This document shows, piece after piece, positions 5,326-5,870 of a DNA stretch of 5,870 nucleotides (positions are counted from its first letter, which is position 1; each line of letters opens with the position of its first letter). The stretch is from CACORA01 sp044234625 (GTDB lineage Bacteria > Planctomycetota > Planctomycetia > Pirellulales > UBA1268): assembly GCA_044234625.1 (NCBI GenBank), contig JBIIIP010000139.1, forward strand, positions 1-5,870, in the 5' to 3' direction. A model generated the notes under the pieces. It was not told the origin of the DNA, did not search any database, and saw only the letters and a program-made list of their open reading frames with translations. The position numbers and the translations under genes are program-made.

Positions 5326-5870
5326 GACCGCGCCTCGGCGAGCACTCGGTCGAGGGTGAAGCCGCAGGGAATGAGCACGACCACGTCGGGATCGGCGGCG
5401 GCCACGTCGTGCCAGGTGATCCAGTGCGAATGCGCGGCGGCCCGGCCGAGCACGTCTATGCCGCCGGCGAGCCGCACTATCTCGGGCACCCAGTTGCCCG
5501 CGGCCATCGGCGGATCGAGCCATTCCACCACCGCCACCTTTGGCGGCGTGACGGCCAGCGCGGCGGAGCGATGCCTCACCGAGTCACAGCGGGCCTGCAG
5601 TCGGGCGACCACCTCACGAGCCTTGGCCAGCATGCCCGTGGCCGCGCCGACGGCGAGCACGTCTTGCCACACGTCGTCGAGCGTGGCTGGCGACAGGGAG
5701 AGCACATGCGCCGCCGAGCCGATCTTCCGCACCGCCGCGGCGACGTCATCGGCGGCGATCGCACAGACGTCGCAGGCCGCCTGCGTGATGATCAGGTCGG
5801 GGGCGAGCGCGGCGAGACGGTCCACGTCGAGCGCGAAGAGGGCCGCCGTCGCCGCGCCGACCTGCTCGTG
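5109..5870 (-). CDS. BtuF-like ABC transporter substrate-binding protein, N-terminus beyond the window
   Basis: A periplasmic-binding-protein fold of the class III (BtuF/FhuD, PBP2) family, binding cobalamin or a similar corrinoid or iron complex. The frame is open to the right edge, so 253 C-terminal residues are seen and the start and any signal peptide are missing. In order: HEQVGAATAALFALDVDRL, then LAPDLIITQAACDVCA (the family's CDVCA motif), the long linker helix (ATGMLAKAREVVARLQARC), VAVVEWLDPPMAAGNWVPEI, LAGGIDVLG, then ITWHDVAAADPDVVVLIPCGF and WAVDGHHLFNRPGPRLVDSL, ending LAEILHP and a short tail. The EWLDPP, NWVPE and NRPGPRLVDS blocks are typical of the corrinoid-type subfamily. 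No transporter subunits are in view, so the ligand is inferred. It ends with TGA at 5109-5111, 108 bp from the convergent ThuA-like gene. Confidence 0.85.
   Translation of the reverse strand, partial: HEQVGAATAALFALDVDRLAALAPDLIITQAACDVCAIAADDVAAAVRKIGSAAHVLSLSPATLDDVWQDVLAVGAATGMLAKAREVVARLQARCDSVRHRSAALAVTPPKVAVVEWLDPPMAAGNWVPEIVRLAGGIDVLGRAAAHSHWITWHDVAAADPDVVVLIPCGFTLDRVLAEARSPEVWPHVAPLRAAKEGRVWAVDGHHLFNRPGPRLVDSLEVLAEILHPGAFAFQATARFARNVERTQDHSRP

Noticed and set aside
4954..5523. A 189-residue minus-strand open frame across the thuA-btuF convergence
   Set aside because: It is Arg/Ala/Gly-rich, overlaps the BtuF-like gene in another frame, and crosses the terminator.
1..5870. CRISPR arrays, transposases, toxin-antitoxin or phage-defence genes
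   Set aside because: No spaced repeats, no transposase or nuclease motifs and no terminal inverted repeats were seen on either strand.

Overview
The window is about 5.9 kb of GC-rich bacterial DNA. The gene content suggests a planctomycete, probably of the Pirellulales: a secreted ThuA-like protein of the type common in that phylum, a cobalamin-type ABC binding protein, an hflK-hflC pair and a secreted CIA30-domain protein. This placement is inferred from protein style only; no rRNA or other taxonomic marker is present.

Layout. Bases 1-152 hold a broken junction. The 5' half of a CAT-anticodon tRNA (minus strand) stops at the end of its anticodon loop and runs directly into what looks like the 3' end of a protein gene on the plus strand. 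Bases 195-1159 carry two minus-strand genes for exported proteins: a CIA30-domain protein and a 107-residue His-rich protein of unknown function. Bases 1160-1764 have no recognisable gene, only weak overlapping open frames. Bases 1765-3810 carry hflK and hflC, a tight minus-strand operon for the two membrane SPFH proteins that regulate the FtsH protease in other bacteria. A 179-bp divergent intergenic region with strong hairpins separates hflK from a plus-strand gene for a secreted ThuA-like protein (3990-5000). That gene ends before a perfect 9-bp hairpin terminator and faces a convergent minus-strand gene for a BtuF-like substrate-binding protein (5109 to the right edge, N-terminus missing).

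How the genes work together. HflK and HflC should form one complex. The other genes show no obvious shared pathway: two exported proteins on the left, a ThuA-like protein and a cobalamin/iron-complex binding protein on the right. The left third has more A/T-ending codons than the hflKC-to-btuF part, and with the broken tRNA this hints at an accessory or rearranged segment. I see no clear evidence of a new multi-gene system. The best leads are the split tRNA junction, the small His-rich exported protein, the possible alternative pairing in the hflK leader, and a 22-bp motif shared by the thuA terminator and the btuF coding sequence.
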